From: Dehalococcoidia bacterium
Lineage (GTDB): Bacteria > Chloroflexota > Dehalococcoidia > GIF9 > AB-539-J10
Direction: 5' to 3'
Assembly (NCBI GenBank): GCA_029857995.1
Contig: JAOUFZ010000001.1
Span: 1-46,622, forward strand
Length of the DNA stretch: 46,622 nucleotides
Numbering within the stretch: the first letter of the stretch is position 1; each line of letters begins with the position of its first letter. Of this stretch, positions 1 through 7,675 are shown piece by piece. The notes beneath the pieces are model-generated. The model was not told the DNA's origin. It ran no database searches and saw only the letters and a list, made by a program, of their open reading frames with translations. The position numbers were made by a program, and so were the translations under genes.

Positions 1-168
1 AACGATAGCATCCATGGCTGATGCCAAGATGGGGATGGACAAGATGAAGTCTCTTACGGTAAAGTCTATATTGGTTTGATCAGGATTAATAGTCACGTCT
101 CCAGGGACAAGCGCGACTTCATCAAATCCGTAAGCGCGCTCAATTTCTTTGAATTTGAGGTGAGGCAT
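1..168 (-). CDS. IMP dehydrogenase-family protein, N-terminal fragment
   Basis: Only the first 56 codons are present; the gene runs off the left edge. The translation starts MPHLKFKEIERAYGFDEVAL and continues with a Val-Pro-Gly-Asp stretch, then an Ile-Pro-Ile-Leu-Ala-Ser-Ala-Met-Asp segment. This matches the start of the IMP dehydrogenase/GMP reductase barrel, where FDDVLLVPG and a later SAAMD motif are conserved. IMP dehydrogenase oxidises IMP to XMP in guanine nucleotide synthesis. Whether this is true GuaB or a GuaB-related paralogue (GuaB2/GuaB3 or GMP reductase) cannot be decided, because the catalytic Cys loop lies outside the window. The ATG is preceded by AAAGGAAA as ribosome binding site and by a good promoter at 199-227. 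Confidence 0.75.
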   Translation of the reverse strand, partial: MPHLKFKEIERAYGFDEVALVPGDVTINPDQTNIDFTVRDFILSIPILASAMDAIV

Positions 169-198
169 TTTCCTTTACCTTGATGGAAATTGGCACAA

Positions 199-227
199 AC
201 TATACAAGCATGGCGAGCTAAAGTCAA
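199..227 (-). promoter_or_regulatory. Sigma-70-type promoter for the IMP dehydrogenase-family gene
   Basis: Read on the minus strand there is TTGACT, a 17-base spacer, then TATAGT. Transcription should start about 25-30 bases before the ATG at 168. It is divergent from the rsmI promoter. Confidence 0.7.
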
Positions 228-260
228 GCAAGCTTGTAGATAAAATCATAGCTATTGAGT

Positions 261-266
261 TATAAT
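261..266 (+). promoter_or_regulatory. -10 box (TATAAT) next to the rsmI start
   Basis: A perfect TATAAT ends 8 bases before the rsmI ATG at 275, so transcription would begin at or within a base or two of the start codon. No Shine-Dalgarno sequence is visible, which fits a leaderless mRNA. The -35 element is poor (TTGTAG with a 21-base gap). Confidence 0.45.
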
Positions 267-274
267 TCTGGGTC

Positions 275-967
275 ATGCCTATTCTATACGTCGTCGCTAC
301 TCCTATCGGCAATCTGGAGGATATTTCCCTGCGTGCGTTACGCGTTTTGAGGGAGGTAAAACTTATTGCTGCTGAGGATACCCGTAAGACGCGCCGCTTG
401 CTTAATGCGTACAATATAGAAACCCCGTTGACCAGTTATCATGAGCATAGTAAAAGAGCTAAAGTTGATTATCTATTGAGTTATCTGCAGAAGGAGGACC
501 TGGCTCTAGTTTCGGAAGCTGGCATGCCCGGCCTAAGCGATCCTGGTTACGACCTTATCGTCGCTGCTATTGAGCGAGGGATTTCTGTGGTACCGGTTCC
601 CGGTTCTTCAGCGGTGATCACTGCCTTAGTGGTTTCCGGGTTGCCGACCGACCAATTTGTTTACGTTGGATTTTTGCCCCGCCGCAAGGGACAAAGGCAG
701 CGTCTTCTCAGCTCAATATCTGATGAGTCCAGAACCATAGTGGCTTTCGAGGCACCCCATCGCCTGAGGGAGGCGTTGACTGATATTGAAGAGATTCTAG
801 GAAATAGAAGAGTATCCGTATGCCGTGAGCTTACTAAAGTTCACGAAGAGGTTTTCCGAGGCAGAGTGAGCCAGGCTAGGGAGCATTTCACCGAACCGAG
901 AGGGGAGGTTAGTCTCGTTATTGAAGGTAAGACTCGAGCCTGGTTGAAATTTCAGGAAAGGAGCTAA
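275..967 (+). CDS. rsmI: 16S rRNA (cytidine-1402 2'-O)-methyltransferase RsmI
   Basis: This tetrapyrrole-methylase-fold enzyme uses SAM to methylate the ribose of C1402 in the decoding centre of 16S rRNA. The N-terminus MPILYVVATPIGNLEDISLR is diagnostic. It is followed by AAEDTRKTRRLL, TPLTSYHEHS, a Gly-Met-Pro-Gly-Leu-Ser-Asp-Pro-Gly loop and VPVPGSSAVITAL, all typical of the family. At 230 residues it is shorter than the usual 270-290, lacking most of the C-terminal extension found in proteobacterial RsmI. The small zinc-ribbon gene begins 1 base after its stop and is probably co-transcribed. The ATG at 275 has no clear ribosome binding site and lies just after a TATAAT box. Confidence 0.93.
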   Translation: MPILYVVATPIGNLEDISLRALRVLREVKLIAAEDTRKTRRLLNAYNIETPLTSYHEHSKRAKVDYLLSYLQKEDLALVSEAGMPGLSDPGYDLIVAAIERGISVVPVPGSSAVITALVVSGLPTDQFVYVGFLPRRKGQRQRLLSSISDESRTIVAFEAPHRLREALTDIEEILGNRRVSVCRELTKVHEEVFRGRVSQAREHFTEPRGEVSLVIEGKTRAWLKFQERS

Positions 968-968
968 A

Positions 969-1172
969 ATGCGCCGTGGTTGTATTGCTATAGGAAAGGT
1001 AGAATGTGACGGCTGTCATCGTCCTATCAAATATGGGGAGCGTTATCTTATGATCGACGGGGAGGGGGATGAGCGGCAGCGTCTTTGTATTGATTGTTGT
1101 GAGAGCCATGGTTATGTCTCATATGGAACAGAGAAAGGAAAGCAAATAATCACATTTCTCCCAAAGGAATAA
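969..1172 (+). CDS. Small zinc-ribbon-like protein of unknown function
   Basis: A 67-residue protein with two Cys-x-x-Cys pairs (Cys13/Cys16 and Cys40/Cys43, with Cys44 adjacent), the layout of a small zinc ribbon that could bind RNA, DNA or a protein. It starts 1 base after the rsmI stop, with AGGAAAGGAG just upstream inside rsmI acting as ribosome binding site, so it is almost certainly translated from the rsmI mRNA. It contains no catalytic motif that I recognise. Sitting between an rRNA methyltransferase and a tRNA synthetase hints at a translation-related role, but that is only context. Confidence 0.75.
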   Translation: MRRGCIAIGKVECDGCHRPIKYGERYLMIDGEGDERQRLCIDCCESHGYVSYGTEKGKQIITFLPKE

Positions 1173-1209
1173 ATTCTGGTAATCATCGTCTGAGGTCGAG
1201 GTCGGGGCC

Positions 1210-1238
1210 ATGACATAGGTCAGCCGATGATTTACAAT
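1210..1238 (+). promoter_or_regulatory. Probable metG promoter
   Basis: ATGACA, a 17-base spacer, then TACAAT: each hexamer is one base off consensus. The predicted transcript starts near 1245, about 16 bases before the metG start. Confidence 0.5.
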
Positions 1239-1260
1239 AGAGTAGCCTTTCGGTGATGAT

Positions 1261-2949
1261 TTGAGCGAGCACATTTTCATTGGTGTTGCCTGGCCCTATG
1301 CCAATGGTCCTCTACACTTAGGACATATCGCCGGCGCTTATCTGCCAGCCGATATTTTTGCGCGGTATCATCGTCTTAAGGGCAATAAGGTGCTGATGGT
1401 TTCGGGCAGCGACCAGCACGGGGCCCCGATTACAATTCGTGCGGAGAGAGAATCCACTACGCCGCAGGAGGTGGTGGCCAAGTACCACCAACAGTTTATC
1501 GACTGCTGGAAGAAACTGGGCATCTCTTTCGATTTATTTACTACCACTGGTACACCGAACCACACTCAGGTTACTCATAACATATTCCTCAATTTGCTCA
1601 ATAAGGGCTATATTTACAAAGACAAGATGCTTCAAGCTTATTGTCCTAAGTGCCAGAGGGTACTTCCCGACCGCTATCTGGAAGGTACTTGTCCTTACTG
1701 TGGCTTCACTAAAGCGAGAGGCGACGAATGTGATGCGTGTGGTAAGCCTTTGAACTCATGGGAGCTTAAGGACCTGCGCTGCTATCTTTGTTCTACTCCG
1801 CCTCGCTTTGAGTCTTCGGAGCATTTCTTTTTGCGCCTTCCTTCTTTTCAGGATAAGTTGACTGCCTGGATAAAAGAGCAGACTCATTGGCGGCATAATG
1901 TGCTTGGCACCACGTGGAAATTTCTGGGTGAAGGACTAAAGGACAGGGCTATTACTCGTGATTTGGACTGGGGAGTAACTGTACCACAATCAGGCTTTGA
2001 GCGTAAACGTATTTATGTTTGGTTTGAGGCAGTCATTGGTTATTTATCAGCGAGCAAAGAGTGGGCAAAATTACAGGGGGATGATACCGCCTGGCAAGCT
2101 TTCTGGCAAGATGATGCCAGGAGTTTTTATTTCATCGGCAAGGATAATATCTTTTTCCATACCCTTGTTTGGCCGGCGATGTTGATGGGCTATGGGGGTC
2201 TGAATCTTCCTTATGATGTTCCAGCTAATGAATTTTTGACTATCGAAGGCAAGAAACTTTCTACTAGCCGCGGTTGGGCAATTTGGCTTCATGATTACTT
2301 GGAACGGTATGAGCCCGATCCTCTAAGGTATGCCTTGGCAGCAAATATGCCTGAGACCGGGGACAGTGATTTTTCCTGGCATGAATTCCTTCGTCGTAAT
2401 AATAATGAGTTGCTAGCCACCTATGGCAATTTAGCTCATCGTGTTCTCACTTTTGCTTATCGCAATTTTGATGGAGTCGTGCCTACAGCGGGCGAAATGG
2501 ATGAACGCAGCCAGAGCTTGCTTCATGGGGCTGAAGTTACGCTAGACGGTGTGGATAAGTTACTTTATCATTGTCAATTTAAAGAGGCTGTTAAAAAGTC
2601 TATGTCTCTAGCCCAGGAAGCTAATCGTTATCTTGATGAACAAGCTCCATGGAAGACAATTAAAATAGAACGAGAGACTTCGGCTAAATCCGTTTATACT
2701 GTCCTCTCTGTGCTGGCAGCATTGAAAACTGTTTTTTATCCCTTCCTCCCCTTCAGTTCCGAAAGGCTTCATTCCTTCCTGGGATTTGATGGTAGTGTGA
2801 AAGAAGCAGGTTGGAAAGTTCAGTTTTTGCCTCCGGGGCAGAAACTTCGCCAACCCCAACCGCTATTTGTCAAGCTAGATGAAGATGTTGTCGATAAAGA
2901 AAGTAGCCGGCTTGATTCCCTGAGCGAAAATCGACAAATTGAATCTTGA
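1261..2949 (+). CDS. metG: Methionyl-tRNA synthetase
   Basis: Charges tRNA-Met for initiation and elongation. It is a class I synthetase of 562 residues. The HIGH signature appears as HLGH (19-22) in PYANGPLHLGH, and the KMSKS loop appears as KLSTS (about residue 330) followed by Arg-Gly. The connective-peptide zinc domain has four Cys pairs: 128/131, 144/147, 157/160 and 174/177. This is the two-knuckle form also found in E. coli-type and archaeal MetRS. The C-terminal half is the helical anticodon-binding domain; there is no fused tRNA-binding EMAP domain. The start is taken as TTG at 1261 because the family N-terminus begins just before the beta strand IFIGVAWPY. It converges on ftsH with a 20-base gap. 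Confidence 0.95.
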   Translation: MSEHIFIGVAWPYANGPLHLGHIAGAYLPADIFARYHRLKGNKVLMVSGSDQHGAPITIRAERESTTPQEVVAKYHQQFIDCWKKLGISFDLFTTTGTPNHTQVTHNIFLNLLNKGYIYKDKMLQAYCPKCQRVLPDRYLEGTCPYCGFTKARGDECDACGKPLNSWELKDLRCYLCSTPPRFESSEHFFLRLPSFQDKLTAWIKEQTHWRHNVLGTTWKFLGEGLKDRAITRDLDWGVTVPQSGFERKRIYVWFEAVIGYLSASKEWAKLQGDDTAWQAFWQDDARSFYFIGKDNIFFHTLVWPAMLMGYGGLNLPYDVPANEFLTIEGKKLSTSRGWAIWLHDYLERYEPDPLRYALAANMPETGDSDFSWHEFLRRNNNELLATYGNLAHRVLTFAYRNFDGVVPTAGEMDERSQSLLHGAEVTLDGVDKLLYHCQFKEAVKKSMSLAQEANRYLDEQAPWKTIKIERETSAKSVYTVLSVLAALKTVFYPFLPFSSERLHSFLGFDGSVKEAGWKVQFLPPGQKLRQPQPLFVKLDEDVVDKESSRLDSLSENRQIES

Positions 2950-2969
2950 CTTGCCCTGTGCCTTTTGAT

Positions 2970-4796
2970 TTAGGTAGGTGTTGGCTGTGGTGCTAAGCCT
3001 TCAAATATTTTATCGAGCTCAGGTTCATCCAGAGTTTCATGAGCCATAAGCTCTCCAGCTAGCTGATTTAATTTTTCTTTATTCGCGGTCAGAATTTTCT
3101 TGGCGGTATTGTAGGCCCGCTGAATAATATTGTGCACTTCTTCATCTATTTCCTGGGCTATCTTATCGCTGTAATCCCTCTGTTCGCTTATCTCACGACC
3201 CAGAAAGACGAGTTCTTGCCTTTGACCAAACGTTCTCGGGCCCAGTTTCTCGCTCATTCCATACTCGGTGACCATTTTTCTGGCTAATTTAGTTGCTTGT
3301 TCTAAGTCGTTTTGGGCACCGGTAGTTGTTTCCCCGAAGTTAATTTCCTCGGCAACACGTCCGCCCAAGCTCACTGTCAATCTATCATCAAACTGAGACT
3401 TAGTCCATAAATGACGGTCTTCGGCTGGCAGGAAGCGTGTCCAGCCTCCCAACATCCCTCGAGCGACAATAGAAACCTTATGCACAGGGTCAGCATTAGG
3501 CAACATCTTGGCGGTCAAGGCATGTCCACTTTCGTGGTAAGCAATTATTTCTTTCTCCTTGGGACTTATTATACGGCTTTTCTTTTCTGGTCCAGCTATA
3601 GTGCGGTCGGTAGCATCCTCGAGCTCCTTTAATGTGATATCTTTACGATTTCGCCGCGCAGCAAGGATGGCTCCTTCATTGATTAAGTTAGCAAGGTCAG
3701 CGCCACTGAATCCTGACGTTTCTTTGGCTACAATTTCGAGGTCGACTTCTTTGGCCATCGGTTTGCCCTTGGCGTGTACTTCCAGAATAGCCTTGCGTCC
3801 TTTTATATCAGGTAGATCAATGACAATGTGGCGGTCAAAGCGCCCAGGTCGGAGGAGAGCCGGGTCGAGGATGTCGGGGCGGTTGGTAGCGGCCACGACG
3901 ATGACGTTGGTATTGGTATCGAAGCCATCCATCTCAGCCAGAATTTGATTGAGGGTCTGCTCCCTTTCGTCGTGCCCTCCACCTAAACCAGCACCACGGT
4001 GTCGACCTACAGCATCAATTTCATCAATAAATATAAGGCACGGTGCATTACGCTTGGCCTGCTCAAACAGGTCTCTGACCCTGGCAGCACCGACACCTAC
4101 AAACATCTCCACAAACTCGCTGCCACTAATAGAATAGAATGGCACCCTGGCTTCTCCCGCTATGGCTTTGGCCAGCAGAGTCTTACCGGTCCCTGGTGGC
4201 CCTACAAGGAGCACTCCTCGCGGGATGCGTCCCCCCAGTGCCTGGAATTTCTGGGGAGACCTGAGAAATTCCACTACTTCCTGGACTTCCTCTTTAGCCT
4301 CGTCTGTTCCGGCAACATCGGCAAAAGTCACATCGGGCCTCTTGTCGAGAGTCAATCGGGCGCGGCTCTTACTGAAATTGAAAGCTTGTGTTCCGGCACC
4401 ACGAGCGGCCCGGAAGAATAAGAAGTAAAATAGCGCCCCCAGCAGCACAATGGGTAGAATGACTGTTAATCCTATTGCTCCCCAATCAATGCCACCAACT
4501 ACGGAAGCAACGATACCAGGGTCTACCCCTCCGCTTTCGAGCAATTGCCGCAACTCCTCAGTACTGCCAATGAAGCCAGTTGTATACTTGGCCTCACCGT
4601 CTTTTAAGGCAATCAGGGTATCACCGTCTTGCTGGATAGTGTCAATTTGCTGTTCCTTAACCTTCTCGATGAAGGGCCCAATCTTATCTATGGGCACAGG
4701 GCCCGGTCCGGACATAACACGGGCAAGTATCAAGGCACCCACTACTATCAAGAGCAGCACGTAGAAAAAACCACTACGCCACCATTTCGTTTGCAT
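2970..4796 (-). CDS. ftsH: ATP-dependent zinc metalloprotease FtsH
   Basis: Membrane-anchored AAA+ protease that removes misassembled membrane proteins and short-lived cytosolic regulators. The 608-residue protein has a membrane segment at about 8-27, an extracytoplasmic domain to about 105, a second membrane segment at about 108-128, Walker A GPPGTGKT (199-206), Walker B LIFIDEID (254-261), a second region of homology around ATNRPDILDPALLRPGRFDR, and the zinc-protease motif HESGH (421-425). The C-terminus is short and ends in Pro-Thr repeats. The ATG at 4796 has GAGG upstream and an extended -10 promoter at 4815-4823. It is a single-gene unit, converging on metG and divergent from rsfS. Confidence 0.97.
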   Translation of the reverse strand: MQTKWWRSGFFYVLLLIVVGALILARVMSGPGPVPIDKIGPFIEKVKEQQIDTIQQDGDTLIALKDGEAKYTTGFIGSTEELRQLLESGGVDPGIVASVVGGIDWGAIGLTVILPIVLLGALFYFLFFRAARGAGTQAFNFSKSRARLTLDKRPDVTFADVAGTDEAKEEVQEVVEFLRSPQKFQALGGRIPRGVLLVGPPGTGKTLLAKAIAGEARVPFYSISGSEFVEMFVGVGAARVRDLFEQAKRNAPCLIFIDEIDAVGRHRGAGLGGGHDEREQTLNQILAEMDGFDTNTNVIVVAATNRPDILDPALLRPGRFDRHIVIDLPDIKGRKAILEVHAKGKPMAKEVDLEIVAKETSGFSGADLANLINEGAILAARRNRKDITLKELEDATDRTIAGPEKKSRIISPKEKEIIAYHESGHALTAKMLPNADPVHKVSIVARGMLGGWTRFLPAEDRHLWTKSQFDDRLTVSLGGRVAEEINFGETTTGAQNDLEQATKLARKMVTEYGMSEKLGPRTFGQRQELVFLGREISEQRDYSDKIAQEIDEEVHNIIQRAYNTAKKILTANKEKLNQLAGELMAHETLDEPELDKIFEGLAPQPTPT

Positions 4797-4814
4797 ATCT
4801 CTATCCTCGTTTCA

Positions 4815-4823
4815 ATTATATCA
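4815..4823 (-). promoter_or_regulatory. Extended -10 promoter for ftsH
   Basis: On the minus strand the sequence is TGATATAAT, a TGn extension plus a perfect TATAAT, about 20 bases before the ATG. A TTGACA further upstream (4851-4856) is 30 bases away and too far to be its -35 partner. Confidence 0.55.
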
Positions 4824-4942
4824 AATATATCGCAGATCGAAAAATCTAATTGTCAAATTTACAAGGGGGGTAGTCCTACGACAGAGTTCTAAACCTCCAG
4901 AATATACATGACAAGACGGCCTTAGTCAAATATTGCCATAAA

Positions 4943-4951
4943 TGGTATAAT
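4943..4951 (+). promoter_or_regulatory. Extended -10 promoter for rsfS
   Basis: TGGTATAAT: a TGn extension and a perfect TATAAT. Predicted transcription starts near 4958, only about 17 bases before the proposed rsfS start, at the edge of the AAGGAGG ribosome binding site (4957-4963). Confidence 0.6.
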
Positions 4952-4974
4952 CATGTAAGGAGGTCTGCGCCTTA

Positions 4975-5319
4975 CTGGAACCTGAGGAAATAGCACGGTT
5001 AGCCACTGAACTTGCTTCTGAGAAGCAAGCGAAGGACATTGCCATGCTGGACGTTAGAGCTTTGTGCTCTTTCGCAGATTATTTCGTGATTTGTACAGGA
5101 GATACCAAGCGCCATATTGAGGCTATCTGGCAGGGTATTGATGAGGTATTGAGAGCTAGAGACGTTGTGCCCCATCATAATGAAGGGACGCCTGACTCCG
5201 GTTGGTTGCTTGGCGATCTCGGCTCGGTTATTGTTCATATTTTCGGCCCTGTAGAGCGGGATTACTATCAACTGGACAAATTATGGGATAAGGCGATCCC
5301 TGTAGTTAGAATTCAATAG
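4975..5319 (+). CDS. rsfS: Ribosome silencing factor RsfS, with a probable CTG start
   Basis: RsfS binds ribosomal protein L14 and blocks joining of the subunits when growth slows. The core LDVRALCSFADYFVICTGDT is the family hallmark, followed by a His-Ile-Glu-Ala-Ile segment and DYYQLDKLWD near the C-terminus. The first in-frame ATG is at 5044, but starting there would remove about 23 residues that align with the family N-terminus (EPEEIARLATELASEKQAKD). A strong AAGGAGG (4957-4963) points to the CTG at 4975 as the real start; no in-frame ATG, GTG or TTG lies between. With that start the protein has 114 residues, normal for the family. The 3' end overlaps ndk (opposite strand) by 7 bases. 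Confidence 0.85.
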   Translation: MEPEEIARLATELASEKQAKDIAMLDVRALCSFADYFVICTGDTKRHIEAIWQGIDEVLRARDVVPHHNEGTPDSGWLLGDLGSVIVHIFGPVERDYYQLDKLWDKAIPVVRIQ

Positions 5320-5759
5320 ATCCACGTATCTAGCTCTCTGTCGTAGTCGAAGATTTCGTCTGCTGAGAAGAATAGGTCTATTTCCTTGCAGGCATTTTCC
5401 GGTGAATCGGAGCCGTGCACTAAGTTATGTCCAACATCAATACCAAAATCACCCCTAATAGTGCCACTGGACGCTTTGGCAGGGTCAGTCTCTCCCATCA
5501 TTTGTCGTATTATTTGTACGGCGTTTTCACCTTGGAAGACGATGGCGATGAGTGGGTTGGAGGTAATGAAACTCACCAAATCGTCAAAGAAAGCCTTCCC
5601 TTTATGGATGGCATAGTGGCGTCGAGCTAAATTTTTCTCCATACGCAACATCTTCATAGCTACGATTTTAAGCCCCTTCCTTTCCAAGCGAGAAATGATT
5701 TGGCCGGCCAATGCCCGTTGTACGGCATCAGGTTTGATAAGCACTAGACTTCTCTCCAT
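5313..5759 (-). CDS. ndk: Nucleoside diphosphate kinase
   Basis: Transfers the gamma phosphate of ATP to nucleoside diphosphates through a phospho-histidine. The 148-residue protein begins MERSLVLIKPDAVQR and has the active-site motif NLVHGSDS with catalytic His115, as well as the ETDPAKASSGTIRGDFG loop. Length and motifs are normal. It is the last gene of the minus-strand run that starts at thiL, 36 bases after the hotdog-HAD gene. AAGGAGA lies just upstream of the ATG as ribosome binding site. Confidence 0.97.
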   Translation of the reverse strand: MERSLVLIKPDAVQRALAGQIISRLERKGLKIVAMKMLRMEKNLARRHYAIHKGKAFFDDLVSFITSNPLIAIVFQGENAVQIIRQMMGETDPAKASSGTIRGDFGIDVGHNLVHGSDSPENACKEIDLFFSADEIFDYDRELDTWIY

Positions 5760-5795
5760 GGTCTTAATCTCCTTCCTTTTTATCCTGGCTCCTTT

Positions 5796-6857
5796 CTAGA
5801 CTCTCATGAGCAGCGTAATCAAATCCACGTTTTGCAGGGAATCAACTACCGTATCAGCCTCGTTGAGATTCTCTCGGCGATGTGTGTTGGTTACAGCCAG
5901 GCACTTCATACCGGCAGTTTTGGCAGCTTTCACTCCTAGGGGAGAATCTTCAATTACAGTACAATCGTTGGGTGTTGCTTGCAGTTTCTCGGCGGCCAAA
6001 AGATATATTTGGGGGCTGGGTTTGCTTTCGGATACTTCCTGACCGAAGACAATACAATTGAAAATTCCTGCCAAATTAAGCTCACCGAGGGCCAAATCGA
6101 TATTTTCCCTGGGCGCTGAAGAGACCAAGCCCAGTCTAAAATTTCCCTTTTTGAGGGCATTGAGCAACCTTACTACGCCGGGAAACGGCTGGATGCGTCC
6201 TGTTGCCTTTCGTCGAAAAGCTTCTTCCTTTTCCTGTACCATGATCTTGACATCTCTTTCAGACAGCTCCTTGCCCATAATGCTGCCGATTATGAAGTCA
6301 TTTCTGGTGCCGAAGAGATGGGTGAAATCCTCTTTGGTGAATTCTATACCCCTTACGGCGAAGGTTTCCTGCCAGGCAGCAAAGTGGAAGGAACAGGAAT
6401 CGGAAATCACTCCGTCCATATCCCAGAGAATTGTCTTCTTTGATTGCCGGAACACGTAGAATAGGAAATTACCATCGGCTATGACTGTATTGTCCTTAAG
6501 GCTGAGCACTCCTTTAGCTTCTACGAGCCGTTTTGTCAATTTGGTGACCCAGGCAGATGCTTGGATGGGCTGATTGATGGGTGCTAATTGTTTGAATCTT
6601 ATCTCGCTCTTGGCAGTAACGCCAAGCTCAATTCCATGGCAAAGCATGGCGTAAGCGGTGACTTCATCGAGGAGGCTATAGAGAATGCCGCCGTGAACGA
6701 CGTTGTCCCAGCCTTGATGAAACTTCCCGGCCGTGAACTCCGCAGTGACTTTTTCTCCATCCTGAACAGGTTTCAGCTTTAGCCCTATTGGGTTCTCCTG
6801 GCTACAGGCAAAACAAAATTGTGCGGTATATTCAACATCCAATTTGGGAATTTCCAT
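5796..6857 (-). CDS. Fusion protein: hotdog thioesterase domain plus HAD-family phosphatase
   Basis: A 353-residue two-domain protein. Residues 1 to about 138 form a PaaI-like hotdog thioesterase, with CFACSQENPIGLKL, then HQGW and VHGGILYSLLDE containing the His-Gly-Gly motif (55-57) and Asp64. Residues from about 141 to the end form a HAD subfamily IA hydrolase of the beta-phosphoglucomutase/phosphatase type: motif I DMDGVISDS (nucleophile Asp146, acid/base Asp148), motif II Ser-Ser-Ala, motif III Lys in SESKPSPQIY, motif IV VIEDSPLGVKAA. The two parts are in one uninterrupted frame with no start codon at the junction, so this is a true fusion. Its first 26 bases overlap the tsaB 3' end. 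The substrate is unknown; one acyl-CoA-like and one phosphate ester activity are implied. Confidence 0.85.
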   Translation of the reverse strand: MEIPKLDVEYTAQFCFACSQENPIGLKLKPVQDGEKVTAEFTAGKFHQGWDNVVHGGILYSLLDEVTAYAMLCHGIELGVTAKSEIRFKQLAPINQPIQASAWVTKLTKRLVEAKGVLSLKDNTVIADGNFLFYVFRQSKKTILWDMDGVISDSCSFHFAAWQETFAVRGIEFTKEDFTHLFGTRNDFIIGSIMGKELSERDVKIMVQEKEEAFRRKATGRIQPFPGVVRLLNALKKGNFRLGLVSSAPRENIDLALGELNLAGIFNCIVFGQEVSESKPSPQIYLLAAEKLQATPNDCTVIEDSPLGVKAAKTAGMKCLAVTNTHRRENLNEADTVVDSLQNVDLITLLMRV

Positions 6858-7575
6858 TTCTTTGTTTCCGTTGCTCCATTCGTGGTGATAAAAAAGGCGT
6901 TCTCTCTTTAGGCTTGGTTATATGAGGAGGGCGAAGGTATATTGGCTGCAGAGTGAGCAGGTCGTCGTGTTGTCCTTTGCTCAATTTTCGCCAACCTAAC
7001 GTAGCCAAAGAACTAGCTCGGGATAGACTATTATTTTGGCAAATTATAGCTCGCCTGCCCAGATATTGTTGAATTTGCCTTGCTATGTCGGCGGGAATTT
7101 CACCGCAAAAAAGCGTTTTCTGCTTGGTGCGATGCCACAGAGTCTCAACTGAGGCCAGATTTTCTACCTCTAGGCATTGCCATTCATCATCTTTTTGCCG
7201 ATAAACGGCAGTGGCTATTTCCTGGCGACCAGCCTTTTGAATGGCGCGCAGAGGCAGTCCAGTAAAAGCGAAGGGATAGGCTTCAGCTTCCAATGTGTTC
7301 ACACCAAGCAAAGGAATATGTAGACTGAAAGCCAGTCCTTTAGCAGTGCCTATGCCGACTCTAAGTCCATTGAAACTCCCTGGGCCTTTAGCTACAACGA
7401 TTGCTTCTATGGAGTCTAGCTCCACCTTGGCTTGTTGTAACAGGCAAACCAAATTCGGCAACAGTTCTATTGTATGGTTCTGTCTTGTTTGCCAGGTTAG
7501 CAGAGCCAGTATCTCACCTTTGTGAGATAAAGCAATGCTGACGATATTGGATGAAGTATCTATAGCTAGTTCCAT
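6832..7575 (-). CDS. tsaB: tRNA t6A biosynthesis protein TsaB
   Basis: TsaB is the inactive ASKHA-fold partner that dimerises with TsaD in threonylcarbamoylation of A37 in ANN-decoding tRNAs. The start chosen gives MELAIDTSSNIVSIAL, the exact family N-terminus; an upstream in-frame start would add 24 unconserved residues. The motif GPGSFNGLRVGIGTAKG (TsaB consensus GPGSFTGLRIG) and the C-terminal LQPIYLRPP are clear. The 247 residues exceed the usual 220-235 because of a Lys/Arg-rich tail. It lies 100 bases after tsaE and overlaps the following hotdog-HAD gene by 26 bases. TsaC and TsaD are not in this window. Confidence 0.92.
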   Translation of the reverse strand: MELAIDTSSNIVSIALSHKGEILALLTWQTRQNHTIELLPNLVCLLQQAKVELDSIEAIVVAKGPGSFNGLRVGIGTAKGLAFSLHIPLLGVNTLEAEAYPFAFTGLPLRAIQKAGRQEIATAVYRQKDDEWQCLEVENLASVETLWHRTKQKTLFCGEIPADIARQIQQYLGRRAIICQNNSLSRASSLATLGWRKLSKGQHDDLLTLQPIYLRPPHITKPKERTPFLSPRMEQRKQRNGNSQIGC

Positions 7576-7675
7576 GTCAGAAATCCAAATGTGAGAAGCA
7601 GAAACAAGAGTGCGAAATGAGAGAGCAAAAGTGAGGAAGTCTTGCATTTTTGGTTGTCATTTTGACCTTTGGTTT

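Noticed and set aside
3411..4764. Several open frames on the plus strand across ftsH
   Set aside because: They are antisense to a complete, strongly conserved gene and show no protein-like motifs or ribosome binding sites.
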